This document shows positions 1 through 13,514 of a DNA stretch of 64,000 nucleotides, piece after piece. The notes under the pieces are model-generated. The model was not told the DNA's origin. It was given only the letters and a program-made list of their open reading frames with translations, and ran no database searches. Each line of letters begins with the position of its first letter. The first letter of the stretch is position 1. Where the stretch lies: the NCBI GenBank assembly GCA_037576195.1, contig CM075103.1, positions 15,748,001 to 15,812,000 on the forward strand, written 5' to 3'. A program made the translations under genes and the position numbers. This DNA comes from Phytoseiulus persimilis. Taxonomy: Eukaryota; Arthropoda; Arachnida; Mesostigmata; Phytoseiidae.

Positions 1-43
1 TGGTTCGGGATCCGTAATCGTGTGTGGCCGACCAATCACATCT

Positions 44-55
44 CCCCCCCCCCCC
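44..55. repeat. Poly-C run (12)
   Basis: Twelve consecutive C residues near the window edge. Confidence 0.9.
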
Positions 56-3000
56 TCTCCTTCGTGCAGAGAATTTGCTTCGTTTTCAGTGAATCACCCA
101 TGCAAGTGAGCTCCTGGAATTTGGTGCTCCCTCAGCATATTCCGCGTAAATCGTCATTCCAAGCTCCACCTTGCGCCGAAAATCTGCTGGAATGCTTGAC
201 ACCGGGAGGAATGCTGGACTTCGCTTTCCTCGTCCTTGACTCCTCTTTGAAGTTTATGTGGGTCGGGGGTAATGATTTCCCGATGGAATCGGCGCAAGAA
301 GAGCCGCAAAGCTCTCAGGAAGAGTCCCCTCACTCGCTGAGGCTCTTGGCCTAGACTACGGTTACTCGGTCGGTTGGTCACCGAGCCGCATGTCTGACAC
401 AACGTCGAGGAAGCATCCGAAAACGCTTTCTATTGGAGCGAACGCTGTGATCGTGATGAAGATTGTACATGCAGGGGCGGTGGCATTGTGTAAATCGTGA
501 CGTCGATGAGGTTGTTGACACTTACGTCCGCTAGGAGGCGTGTCGGAGCCCCACATGACACGCGGCTTCGTATGCTATCGAGAGATCAACCCAGTTGACC
601 AGGGCTCCTGCGGCCGTTGTCTGTTTTTGGTGGTTGTCGGTTGCGGAGAAGTGGCAAGCAACTAAAGAGGCAAGCGAGAAGGCAGGCTGGCAGCCAGGTT
701 TGGGTAATGGTCCCTTGTCAAGGCAGGTTCCTGCCGCTGCCGCCCGTACAAAGCCTCTATTTGGCTGGGCTCCGTCAAAGAAGTACGTTCGTTCGTTCGT
801 TTGTCCGCCCGCCCGCCGCCGGAGAAAAAATAGAAAAGGAAGAAGTGACCTATCTGCGAGAGATAGCCGATCTACTTTTCATTCTTGCGGTCCGTCTTCC
901 CGCCTCCGATGGCGGTTGCTTGCTCTTCGTTCTTCGGTTCGTTTGTCTGTCTAAGTTGCCGTCATTTTTCCTACGTTGCAGTCGGACGGCCGCGGTCGCA
1001 TATTGTTCGTCTACCGAAAGCGGCAGTGTTTTCGGATGCTGGAATCTTCGTCCGAATGTTCGTCCATCTGCGCCACCATTGCATCCGTCCTCTGGCTTGG
1101 TCCGACCCGGTCACTCTTACGTCGAGTGGAAACGAAGACATTGATCGAACGAGGTCCAAGTTGCCACGAATTGAGCAGCGCATCGTTCCCGCGAGCCTGT
1201 CGAAATTCCGTTCGCAGATCCAGAATATCAATGAAACTCGATCAGAGCATGAGCTCGTTGATTCCCGGGAAAGCACTCTGAAATCCCTGAGAGGCAGTGA
1301 TAAAAGCTCCATGGAATCAATGTTTGCACCATCGTTGACCGCCTCCAACGTTGTTTGTTTCGCCCTCATTTGCGAGGGAGGCTGCGCATAAGCGTGGCAA
1401 CTGAACCATTCTCAGCCGCGTCGGGTCGAAAGTTGGAGGGGGTGTGGCTCCGAAATGTCACACAACTCCGGAGAGGGAGGATCTGGAGACAATGAAACGT
1501 ATCATCTGGCACTGCTTCGTGGCAGCGGGAATAATACCTCTTTCTTTCCGTGGAGAGTCGCAGAAAAGGACTCAAGGAGCGCCGAAACCCCGGAACTGAG
1601 TTCTGGATCTCCCGGACGATTCTTTTCTGATGGATGGAGAGGCGAAGCCTTAGGAGGCCGCAGATTCGACGAAGTTGCCCTCAGAATCACTTGCTGGGGA
1701 TTTACGGAATGTTCCACGTCGTGGGATCATAAGCGGTTCATCGTGTTCGTTTCTAGCATCTTTATTGGCGGAGTTTACGCCATCGGGGATCGGAATTCGA
1801 ACTTCCCTCGAGCTGAAGCTCCGCGGGCCGCTAGCTTCACTTTTGAATCGTGAAGCGTGTGCTCCGCGATGAGCCTGGCCAACCTGAATTGATTGAACTC
1901 GTGGAGATATTGTTTCTCTCTTCCGGATCGACCATCGCCTCGAGTAAATACATGGCAGCGTAGATTGTTGTGTTGATATTTGTTCTCGAAGCTCGTGTCG
2001 ATGCTAATGGCACTCGTGTGTTGGAGGCTCGAGCTTTGTCAGTCAGTCTTCAACCGGATTCACGATTTTTCACTTTTGGGCTCAAATGGCAATTTTAGTT
2101 CACACCAGAATGTCGATCGGTCGGTCGACCAGAAGGAGAGGCTCGTTCCTCCGCTACAGCTCCGATCGGATGATAGCGTGTGTCCTATGACGATACTTTG
2201 GCGTTCGTGTGCAAAGTGCTTGTTGATCGGAGCCGAGGTTTTTTCGGAGCTCTGATTGTTTCTCCCTTTCGGGAACTCGATCCGGCGCCCTGAGGAATTA
2301 CTGCCGGGCCGGAACAAACCAGAACCGCTGCTTTCAGATCCCAACATACCGGACCCTTCAACACTGTGAGTCCGAATGGAGGAGCTGAGGAAATCCCCCC
2401 TCTCCGGGAAACGACTTCGAAGGACCCCCGCGTAATGTTTTGTGCGCTGGGTGAACGGGAATGAGAAACCGTGAGGGAGTTCCAGATGATGTCACGATTA
2501 GCTTGAGCAGTTCAAGCGAAAGGATTCGAGCTGCCGTGGGTCGTGTTTTGGGAAACTCGTTGTCGCATCATCGGACAACATGTACTTCAGAGAACCAGCT
2601 GAAAATGTCTCTCCCTATTTACACGGTGCTTGAATTTTTCGAGAGAGTTCGTGTGCCAGGCCGGAGTTGCCGCAGACTTCCCAGAAGGTGGATCGAGCCT
2701 GATATCGGCTCGAGGTTGGACCCTCCCTCTCAGACATCTCCCGAGCTCGCGCCGATGGATGAACTGTCCGACGAATCGGAAACTGCACTCTTACGTTACA
2801 ACTGACCTCGAAGATCCGCCACACTCTTTCCGCATCTCGTTGATGACCATTGGCCGCAATGTTTACCCAAGGATTCTGAGGCCTATTAGAGCATCTCGCG
2901 TGTAACTTGAACCAGAGGTTAGGCTCAACGGAATCCGATGGGCAGCCTATCCTTCCAACACATGCACCTGTGAATTCCTAAACGAGACGAGCGCCCTGAG

Positions 3001-3426
3001 TCTACTTGTTAAGTAAACACTGCAAATCGACTCGAGTTACTTCGTGTGCTCTCTCGAAGGTGGTGCACAATGGTGTTGGTCGTATGCGAGGGGAATGACA
3101 ATGGCCAACTCCTCGGAACGATTTGTTCTCATTACAGAACAGCAACTTGATTCCGAGCGAGACCGGGCTCGGAAGGTCATCCTTCTCGAGCCTTCAATGA
3201 AGACTGAGCGTGATCGACAATTGAAATTGTGTAATACCAACTGATTTTATATGAAGCTCGGGCCTCTCTGTGAGTTCTTGTCGCTGGATCCGTGTGGGAT
3301 CGTCGCGGTCTCAGATTCATTCGATTTCGGACGGGGTTCGGAGTCGCCAATTGGGGATTCGAGCGCCACCTTCCAGAAATCCTCGAATCCGAATGTGATC
3401 GCGATCCAGAACTTGGAAATGATTGG

Positions 3427-3537
3427 ACTCTCTGTTCCTCTCTCTCTTTTTCTTCCTCCCTCCTCCTCCTCATATCTCTCTCTCCCTATCTCTCTCTATC
3501 ATTCTCTCTCTCTCTCTTTCTTTCCTCCTCTCTCTCA
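3427..3537. repeat. Polypyrimidine (CT-rich) tract, about 110 bp
   Basis: The stretch is almost pure C and T on the plus strand, with many TCTCTC runs interrupted by short TTT and CCTCC pieces. On the minus strand this is a long GAGA-rich tract. It explains the leucine/serine-rich open frames that cross it. Confidence 0.9.
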
Positions 3538-6376
3538 AGGTATAATCCTCCAACGCCGATGCCTGGAGTGAGTTCCAAGAGTATTTGATTCCACTATCCG
3601 AAGAGCAGTCGTCGTCGACGATGTTCCCTGACACCGCTCTTGGGGCTCTCCAATCTTGGGTTAGCGATCTCCATTCCTCAGGATCGAGATCTTGGAGAAG
3701 TTACCACGTCGCCGCGCCATGCCAGACTCCAGAGCCTCGAGCGGACGGGAATTCCCTCGGTACTTCCATCAGACTTGAAAAGCGAAGACCGGCTTCCGCC
3801 CCACAGGTGTTCAAAAAAGTCACGGCGATTCTACTCGACTCGGGTACATAGATCGTTGGTGGGTCTCGACGGTACTCGGAGCAGCCCCGTCCGAGAGTCG
3901 CAGAGGAATCGCAGCAGAGGTTCCGCCAGTGAAACTTCCAGATAAGTTTTCCCCGAGTTGCTCGCGAGCTGGCAGGCAGACGGACGGACCAGTGGCGGGC
4001 TGGCTTGCGCGTTCTGCCGTATGAAAAATACTCGGCTCATTGCCGCGAGCCGAGTTGAACTCTTTCGAACACCTGATAGAGGAACGCGCTCGCCCATTTT
4101 CCTGCTATCCAGTTGTACACTTGTTCTTGGGCTGGCACGAAAGAGAGCCCTAGACATCTTGGAGCAGCATGAGGCAATATGGGAACGAGAGCCACGTAGA
4201 CGATAAGGCCAGTGTCTGGATTTTTCCTGCAGTTGATAAGAACTCATTGTCTGTTTCTTTTGCCTGAATAAGCCTTCCTTCCCACGACCACGATCATTCC
4301 TTCCGAACCTCCATCCGCAGCAGTAGGCTGACTTTGGACTCGCGCTGGCCTTCATTTCTCGACCAATATTTCAACCTGGGAGAGGAAGCCAAATCAGATT
4401 CTCTGCTACCCGCCGCCGCTATCCAGCCGTGAGAGTAGGCACCAAAATCGGAGCAGAAAGCAATCGAAACTCTTTCGGAGCGGTCTGATTCCTCCGCGCT
4501 CCCATTTCTCGAGCGTGGTGTCAGCTCGCCGATAGGGTTTCCGCTCGACCCGGTGCAATCACAGCTGAGAGAGGCGAGGACTTTCGGAGGAGTCGCCTAA
4601 GCAAACCAGCGAGCTCAACGACTCCAAAATCGTCCAGACTCTCCGCTTGCAGCCGATTGACGCTCCACGACAAAACGTGATCGAACGGGAGCGTTCGGAC
4701 CCGTACGTTACTGACTGAGAGTTGAGCTGTGGCGCGCGAAGTCGAGCTTGCGAGAACGGAGGAGAACGAGCCGGGGAAGCGTCGTTTCGGATTTTATTAC
4801 GTCGTTCGTGCAGTACCTCCATTGAAACGACCTGAAGCAGCTATCAATACTCCATCTGTGGCACCCCTCAACACCTTCTTGTCGCTTTCACTCTCAATCT
4901 TCACGGAGCCGACTAGGGCGACTAGCTGCAGCCTGGGGGCGTAACGGCGTGACAGTGGGGCCGTCGCGAGCGGCGCTCAGTCTTTCTGAGCGTTTAGGTT
5001 TTCCCGATTCTCGTCTGCCTCCCGCGATCCTGCCTGCGAGACGTCATCACTTGTTCCGTCCATCGACGACCGCGGATAACAAACATTAGGGTTTCGCGGC
5101 TTCTACTCCGGCGTTTTGAAGTTTCCCTCCCCTCTCCCTCGGTTACTCTGCGTTTGGTTTTGTGCAGCCGCAAAACGAAGTCGTGCGCGCAATTCGCCCA
5201 AAACTCAACAACTGATTCACAGTTTTGGTCCAATCGCATCGTAATGAGCTACAAAGCATACGGACAAGAGGGCAGGTTGATGGAGCCGAGCCGACAGAAT
5301 CAAACGGAGGCCCGGCAAACGAAAAAAATAAAGAAAGAAAAGGGACCATCACGCCGCGACCAAGCAGCCACTCATCTAGTGCCATTACAAATTACTCCGG
5401 CAACAGCTTCATTGGCGGAACCCATTCTCACAGACAGCCTTCGCTCCCTCTTCTTCTTTCTCGGGCAACACCTAAATGAACATCGACTCACACAGCTACG
5501 ATCGGCGATATTGTTTTCATGTTGCTCTTCGCCGACGAATTCGGATCCGCTTCGCTCCGACTTCAGTTCGCTGTGGGCATGGAAAAACCCCGGATTCGTC
5601 CCTCGGAGGGGCTCGGGTCAGACACTCAGTCCGCGGAGGAGCCCAATCGGGGTTGATAGCGATCGCTGGAAGAACGAACCTTCGGTGTTCCTGTCGGTTT
5701 CCCTCTCCCCACGCCGGTGAAAATTGTCAGGATCGATGGATGACATGATAGATGATAGCTCTCCGTCGGACGGCCATCATGGGTCAACACGGTTAGGCAT
5801 CGCTCAATGCGATTGTTCCCACGGAAGATGTCTCCGCTGTCCTTCGTTCCTACCAACTTATCGTTCGCCTGTCTCTTAGTCCGCTCATGTTTGATATCCA
5901 ATCTTCCCCCGTGAGCTGATGAAGGTCACGAAGCCTGCATGTCGTTCTCCCATGCACTCAGACCCTCCGCTGTTCCCTGAAGAAGAAAATCATTTGCACT
6001 GTCGCCACATCGTCAGCGATCCTATCGGATCTATGATATTAGACAGACGGGCGAGGGATCGAGGATACACATGGAGGATGACGTCCGATTTAACTCATTA
6101 TCGATCGGAACAACAGATCGACATCTTCCGCGGCTCCGAGGAGGCCTAGACCCGCCGAAAGTCCCGCCTGTCCTCGTTTCGTCACTTGCGCTCTTAGGAG
6201 TCTACTGAGCGCTACTTCCGAAAACGTGGAGCGGCGTTGACCAATGACCGAAAATTCATCGAAACAAGAATTCCAGATTGTTTTCCTCTGTTGTCTGATT
6301 GTCCTCTGTTTTCAAGAAATTATTCGCTGAAACCCTCACAGAAGCCAACAGACTCGAGGATTGCAGCTGCAACAAC

Positions 6377-6395
6377 TTTTTTTTTCTTTTTTTTT
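6377..6395. repeat. Poly-T tract with one C interruption
   Basis: T9, a C, then T9 near 6.38 kb. It could be the poly-A tail remnant of a retroposed element inserted on the minus strand, but no element body or target duplication was identified. Confidence 0.8.
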
Positions 6396-8435
6396 CGTTT
6401 CCTCCGCGACGCCCGGTCTGAAGAAGGAGGCACTTGCTCCGCTCGCATGCAATCGAACACTCATGCAAACCTGCATGGATCGGCGAGCGTGCATGATGTA
6501 TGCATGCGCGTACAGAAGACCGACAGGAGGCTTCCCGTGACTTCGCGCCGGTCTGGGCAGGTAACTGCGAGTCGTGACGTAACGCTGACGACGATGGCTA
6601 CCTGGTTAGTGCCGGTTTCTGTTGGGCCTTGTCCGTCTGTCGGGAAGGCAACATTAATCACCGAGGAATCACTGACATGTCAGCGGACATCATCTCTGAT
6701 GTATGCACAGATAGATGGAAGATGAAAGATGCCTATCACCCTCATGACCTCGGCGTCCTCTGTCGTTGTTGTTGTTGCCGACGCTGCTACGACGATGACG
6801 TTGCTGCTTCCGTGCGCCATGCGGGCCTGCGGCCTGCTTGTATATTGAGAGCGAGCGATGGAGAGAGGGTTCCGCCTGTAGTGAGGGAGCGGTCCCGAAC
6901 TCGTTCGCATGGTCAAAGCAACGTCCTAATGGTTTTTCAGAGGGCCTTTGAGTCTGCGGCTGGCCTGGGAGTTATTATTATTCGATTCGAAAAGCTTCCC
7001 TCAACTTTTCGAAGGCTGGTACCGCGTCGTCGACAGCCGGATGTGGGTCTGGGCTCCTGCCACCGCCGCCTCACTTCCAGTTCGAAACATAATTTATGAT
7101 CAAGTCGGTGTCCATTACAGGCTTCTCTTTTTCCGTCTTGTACATATGTGCTCAGCTCATCTAAAACGCTTCACACGTCGCCCTGATCGATAGACCCCGA
7201 TCGGATCGCTCGTTTATGGGCACCATTACGCTGGACCGGTGCAACGTCAAATCCCGCGAGGTCCATACAGCGCTCACCCACGCGCTGAAACATGACGCGG
7301 AATGCGTGTCGCGTCGATCGAAGACAGCAAGGTCACGGATGCGCGTTTGAGCCTCGGTACATTGTCCAGAGAGCATTCAATCGTTTGCTCAGGGAATTTT
7401 GAAGATTGGCTGCCGAATCATCGGCTTGGGTATCCGTTCTATCTTGTGATCGTATCCTGACTCAGAGACGAAGTTGCGATGGCTCGAACATCGTATCGCT
7501 TTCCCCCTCGCCGACCACATCCGTTTCTCTTGGAACTTCCGAGTTAGCCATGTGATCGATCGTCCACTGGAAAACTGTTTGTGACACACCACGTCCCGTC
7601 ATAGACAGATTTTGAATTCCAGCGGCGAAGTTTTGCAAAACTCGAGCGTTCGACCCCTCTCCCTCCAGTATTCACAACGGTCACCACAGAGCCTGGCCGG
7701 ACCGGTCGGTTAGGAGTCCGGACCGAGGCCGAGGAAATGCTCTCCGAGACTGCAGAAAGTCCCTCGAGGCCTTCCACTGAAACAGCCAACCGCCGAGCAG
7801 AACTCCTCCTCTCTCATTTCCAACAGAATCAGAGTTCCCAACCCACACGCACTTTCCCGATCAGGCCGATCGTTTTGGAAGTACTGTAGGTTTATCAATG
7901 AGTCGAAAGTCTCAACGGGACGATCGTTCGCGGATCGTCCCCACGATACAGCTTAGGCGAATCGAAAATATCCAGTCGCAGTCCTGCGTGATTCCAGCTC
8001 TCCCCGCGGATCGGTGCGTCGTAGGCGAGCAATCAAACGGAGACCGTTCCAGGATGATTTGACAGGTCCAGAACCCGAGCCGAATGAATTGCTCGACTGA
8101 TTGTCACCTTCGCATCATGCTCTGAACTCGATTGAGGAATTGTGGTGTATGCGGCGGTGGTTGCCAAAAGTACCCCGAAACCGGTACTCCAACCCCTCAG
8201 CCCCGGATCGAGTCATGCACCACTTCGTCAGCCTGCTCGTAGACTAGATCGTGGGTCGGCGTGGAGAGGCTTGTGGGCTCATAGATTGGCTCTTGGACTA
8301 ATCGACTCTCATAGGAAATCACGGTGTAGTAGCTCCTCGTTCGATCCGAGGCTGCTCCTGCAGCTGGATGAGGTGAACGAATGGAGTTATTCGGCTACAA
8401 AGTGGATTGATGGTGTGAGCCGAACGAGACCAAAC

Positions 8436-8470
8436 GGACGGACGGACGGATGGATGAATGAATGGATGAC
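8436..8470. repeat. GGAC/GGAT/GAAT tetranucleotide repeat
   Basis: ACGGACGGACGGACGG passes into ATGGATGAATGAATGGATGA. It is one decaying tetranucleotide array whose unit changes by single substitutions. Confidence 0.85.
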
Positions 8471-8527
8471 GATGGCCCAACGGAGGAATATCTCGAATTG
8501 GCAATCTCGCCCAGTCACGAACTCATC

Positions 8528-8592
8528 GCCGGGTTACGGCGCTCAGCAAACTAGATGTTGAAAGCTAAAATCCCAGGTTCGAACCTCTCGAT
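8528..8592 (+). repeat. tRNA-like SINE head
   Basis: The plus strand has GGGTTACGGCGCTCAG followed about 25 bases later by CCCAGGTTCGAACCTC, which fits a B box well. The T-arm stem is mismatched, so a tRNA-derived repeat is more likely than a tRNA gene. Confidence 0.4.
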
Positions 8593-9514
8593 CACGATTC
8601 CGGTGGTGGCGGCTGCTGCATCCACCGACGATGCTACCTCTGGGATGTTCGGCGCGGTTTACTCTGCAATCGAGGCAGCAGTCCGCGATTTCCTCGGCCT
8701 GAAGAAACTTTTCGGTCGAATCCGTGGTGTGCCGCGGCGAAACGACGCGGAGCAGGCCAACAGAGGTCGAGCCCCTTGTCCTATTCGATTGCAGAGGGAG
8801 GAGCTTGACATGAAGACTTCGACGAATAACGCCGCAGTTTGTTCATCTCAAGTCTGCTGCATTGAGCTTCCGTCGATCAGCGGAAGATAACGACTCGAAA
8901 GCCGCTTGTCCTCTTCCGCTTTCGAGGGGTAAATTTTCTTTCGGCGCCCAGGGGCTCCGCGAAACCCTTGAATCTACTCCGGGAAAAATCTACTCCTTGC
9001 TCGTTGGAAATCTACCGAAGAACGATCAGAATTTCAGAAAAGGGAACAGCGGCCGAGTTTCCCGCTGTTCAACTACGTCTCCTATTCGAAATGAACGGAG
9101 AAAGTGACCGATTCCGAGGACTGCGCGCGACGAACAAAAATTCACGGAACGGCTCCAATTTCGCAAAAATATACTTATCGCAGTCATGATGACCAAGGAT
9201 ATGCTGGAGGAAATCGACGGGCTTTCCTCCTGATAAGAATTCGTGAAAAGCGTCCGAAAAAGGCCTTTGATGTTCACCACGCCTTTTTCGAAATCGTAGC
9301 AAGTCCGCAGCGCGATTCGCGACGCAGAAATATTATTTGCACCACATGATAGGCAGGAGGGCAGCATATGACCTTCGCGCGAGTGAATTCAGGACACGGA
9401 GGTTCCGTCCCGAATCGACGGAGCCGAAATTGTTTCGCGATGAAAGTTCGAGGAAAAACATGGTCCTCCACAGACTCGAAAACATGGGAAGACTCGGGGG
9501 AGGAGCGAAGTGTG

Positions 9515-9575
9515 AAGCAGGAATTCGAACGCCCAACCCCACTACGAAGCGATGAGCTTGACAACGAGATGGAAC
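9515..9575 (-). repeat. tRNA-like SINE head
   Basis: The minus strand reads CTCGTTGTCAAGCTCATCG (A-box and D-arm-like, about 9568-9550) and then GCGTTCGAATTC (B-box-like, 9532-9521). The ATTCCTGCTT that follows is shared with the copy near 47.27 kb. It does not fold into a complete tRNA. Confidence 0.4.
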
Positions 9576-12500
9576 GAAAACGTCGATGTCACCTACCGCG
9601 CGTGATGGCCGGTTAGCGAAGCACATTTCGCTGCTTGAGGTGGCGAACCAAAGGGAGAACCACCGACGGTGTCGGTGCGGGAGCACATTTGAGAAGAGCT
9701 ATTGTTGAAGTGTGGCGGCAATTTTTGAACAAAAAGAAAAATATAGAATGAAGTACGCTCTTTGTGGCCGGCGTTGAATTCGCCCGTTCGTTCCCTCCTT
9801 CATTCGTGCCGGCTAAAGAGTAAGTTGCTTGCCATTTTGACGTCGCTTTCTGAGCCTCCGCAAACGATGAAGAACGGCAACGGGGAACCAAAATTCCGTT
9901 CTGGCTGCGTGCCTGCCTACCCCACGGACAGACCGAGGAGCCAGCCGAGCAATCGGAGCAAACCGACCGACGCAAGTCAAAAGAACGGAGGAAAAGGTGC
10001 GAACAGCCATGACGGACGCTAACAACGTGCTCCTTGTCTCGAACTGTCCGCATTTTACCACTTGTTGTCAAACTGTGTGTTGTCGCGGGTAATAGTGCAC
10101 CCCTCGTGGTGTCACTCTTTCGGTCGGTCGGTCGTCGATCACGGTCACGACTCCTCAAAACCCAGCCCCTTGCGTCCGTTCTGGCTCTGCCAGTGAGACG
10201 CTCGCCCGAATCTACCGGATTTCCAAATGGCATGAGACATCCGACACAGCCGATTTGGATCCTTGCGCCGGAATCCACAAGCCCAGAACCGGAGACGCCC
10301 GGGATCGCCTCGAATCCGCTGGGGGAGTCCTGACCCGGCTCCGAGGAATTAGCTCCGTGGCCTGAAATCACTTCATATCATTCGAGTTCTCGGAGTCTTA
10401 TGATTTCATTGTCGTGAAGTAGAGGAACTTCAATTCGTCCAAACTCCGATCGGGTCCAGCATGTGTCGTGTCGCGGCAGCCACTGCACCCTCCAGAAAGC
10501 TATCTGAATTTGACGTGTGGTCAGAAAGCGCGCGCCTCCAATTCTTCGGTGGTAAGTACCGTAGGTGTTAGCGATCGTCAGCAAAAGCAATAGATGGTCC
10601 ATTGTCACCGGTCATGGTTCTCGTCGCGGGCAGGCTGACTTACATCGTCATGGGCTCCAGCCGCAGTCGACAAGTAGAGCAGAGAATACTCCTCTGAAGA
10701 AGGGAGCTCATGGCGGAATGGGGCCTTCTAAGTGAAAACACACTGAGAGTTCCATTTCATTTCACTGACGCGCTGTACCGGTGGGCGTTCCATTGTTGTG
10801 AGATCCCTCTTTTTTCGTTCAGCCGAGCGACCGACCGAGATCTTCGGTTCAGGCAGCGTTCAGGGTCCTGAGCATCCCAGGCCGGCGTCAGAACCGCGCG
10901 CCCGAGTGAAACAGGGTTCGTCGTGGGAATTTCCGGCTCGATCGGCATCATCGCTTCCCCCGGTTTTCCAGAGAATCCGAGAACCTCAACGCGCTCTTCT
11001 AGCGCCGCTTCGCTCCGGATCGATCGAATGAACATCAGCGCGAACCGCTGCGTCGAATAAATCATCTCACCGACCGATAAGAGATGACTGAACGTGGTGC
11101 TGGGGCAGAAGTGGTTCCGACGTAGTAGCCGTAGCGTACACGAGCCGCTCGGCCGTGGAACGCTCTGATTCTGATTTCATTATCAATTTCCAGCCTGATC
11201 CAGACCCCATTCGGTCCGGATGATTTATGAGGACAACATTTGCGTTTTGTCGTCATGGAGGAGCCATTCACGAGCTGAAGTCGCGACAACGAGCCGTGAA
11301 TTCCACCATCGACACTCCAACGGAGAACGCAGGCCTCTGGTTTGAGCGGTGCCTGGGAAGAGCTCAGGAGCCTGTTCGTCGGCTCCGCTCCTGCGGAACC
11401 GATCCGGCTCACACCCCGAGCAACGTTTGCCTCAGGAGCGAGCTTCGAGTTCGGAACCCGAGTTTCGCATCCGAAGGCAGTGGGAAATTAATTCGGGGTC
11501 CTGAGTCCGAGGACACGAACGTCGGCGAAACCGATGATTTACAGCACCCGTATAAAGCTCGGGAACGTTGAAAGGTGACCGGTGTTATACAGCATAATCA
11601 GATCGACCGAGCCACGAGTCGTGGACTAGGGTACTGGTTTAGGGTCCAGTAGAGTCGAGTCTGGTCGATTCGATGGGCTGCTCTGCGACGACGCGTCGCT
11701 GAGTACGAGATGCACGATGAGCTGTTGGCGTGAGGTAATCGTGCGCTGGGACGGGCTCTGGGCATTATGAGACCACCTCCGGGCGGCTTCGGAGGCCTGC
11801 GGGGCTCGTTCGTTGGTTAAAACACTCCCCGGACCCGGAGTGCACGGCGCGAGCCCCGAAAGCTCCCATCGATTGACTCCATCGTCTGCTCAGAAATCAT
11901 TTCATTCGTGCACTCGTCACTCCCTCCATCGATTCCCTCGGCGACGGCTGGTTCTAGCGGTGCCAACCTTTCTGTGACTCTAAGCGTGGGCATTAGCATA
12001 AACCTTGGGCGGGAGTGGCATTGATTTTTGACACTACGCGAGGGAGAATGTTGTTCGAGAAACAAGTCATAACCTCGAATACAGAGTCGGTTCCGTCGAT
12101 TTCTTTTTCGAAGCGTCGTCGCCGACACGCGTGGGAAACAGCTCACATGTCGCGATCGTTGCGTTCGGCGAAAAAACTACGGAACGGTTTGGATTTCCGG
12201 AAAAACTTCGGAGCCATGACGGACTGGTATCGGGGGGTACGCGAACTCTGAACGAGGTCTCGCGTCTCGGCATACTTCGGAATCTTCTTCCCGAATCCCG
12301 GACATGAAATCGGAAGCGGTTCGAGTGAGGAATCTTTCTGAAAATAATTTCTAAAGCAGCCGCTGAGTAATCGGCTCTTCATTAGATCGGCCATTCGTCA
12401 TGGGCGGATTCGAATAATCACTTCGATCTTTACTTTCGTCCCCGTCCTTTCGTTGCGGCCACAGCTGATCTGCCTCCGGAGCTTGCAAATATTTGCTCAG

Positions 12501-13211
12501 ATCTGGGCATCTAAGGTATTAAATACCGACTGCGAGCCGGAGGGAAAAGGGATGGATGAACGACCTTTGCCGCAGGTCCTGCCGCAGATTGAGAACGCGG
12601 CTTCAGTGCGGTTCGGCGCTCTTTGGAAATCACCTGAATATATCTCCGCTTGTTCATCTACGCGAATCGCTCTCCTGGCCGGGGAAGCGACCGGTGGATC
12701 CCTTCTTGATGGACGGATTTTCGGTAGCGATCCTCGGACCGAGTTGCCTTCCTCGTGGAATTACGTGAAAACGTCACCAGCGACGGTCCGCCCGACAGCC
12801 GACTTACCAAACGCTATAGCAGCAAATCATCGCACGGTTGGCAGCAATAAGCGGCAGGTAGATAATTCTTGAGAATTTAAAATCTTTATTAATACCCGCG
12901 GACTTCGAAACTTCCAGCGGATCAAAGCAAGGCGACCGCTGGCTTCGCGAAGCACGACTTTAATGAGAGAATATTTACATACATTTCGAATTCCGATTGC
13001 TGTGTTCACTCTGAACATTTGGTTGTTTTCGCGTGGCGTTAAACAGAATATGTTACCTGAGCGTTCACCGTTTCTCCGAAAAATTCTATCGAACGGTAAA
13101 GAACGACGCTACAGGAACTGCTCTCTTTGAAAATCAACAGAAAAAAGGAACTTCTAAATCAAGTTGAAGGTTGGCAGAAACCCGATACCAATGCCATGTG
13201 GTGCGGTACAT

Positions 13212-13240
13212 GAAATTTCGGCCCCGGACATTTTGGCCCT
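13212..13240 (-). repeat. Diverged short repeat, copy 1 (GGGCCGAAATGTCC type)
   Basis: Read on the minus strand it is two tandem units of the form GGGCCAAAATGTCC and GGGGCCGAAATTTC. It matches the plus-strand copy at 13881-13936, so the two form an imperfect inverted pair about 0.65 kb apart. Confidence 0.5.
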
Positions 13241-13514
13241 GAGAGATGGCGCTTATCTGGGCATGGTGCGGTGCATGGTGCTCATGAGCGAACGGGTCTT
13301 TTCAATCGTTTCCATGATTCCGCGGAGGTGGCAAAGAACGGCCTGGCCTCGATTTGAACGCAGTCCCATACGTACGAATGCGGATGTCTTCGTCATCTAG
13401 AGAACACAACCACGGTCAGGCATAAGCTATGGATTTTTGATTTAGCCGTGGAACTTCGAGGAGTCTAACTTGCTGCCTTGAACCAGGTGGTCGTAGAATA
13501 TTGTATTCCGCTGA

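Noticed and set aside
1769-1786. 16-base identity (GGAGTTTACGCCATCG) with the GATA stop-codon region near 27.67 kb
   Set aside because: About one such 16-mer match is expected by chance in a window of this size, and similarity does not extend beyond it.
3481-3541. Splice acceptor (polypyrimidine tract ending CAAG)
   Set aside because: The tract is a long CT-rich simple repeat, and no recognisable exon follows it on the plus strand.
8576-8592. Functional tRNA genes at GGTTCGAAC-type strings
   Set aside because: B-box-like strings occur, but T-stems and acceptor stems do not pair and no anticodon arm fits, so I list them as tRNA-like repeats only.
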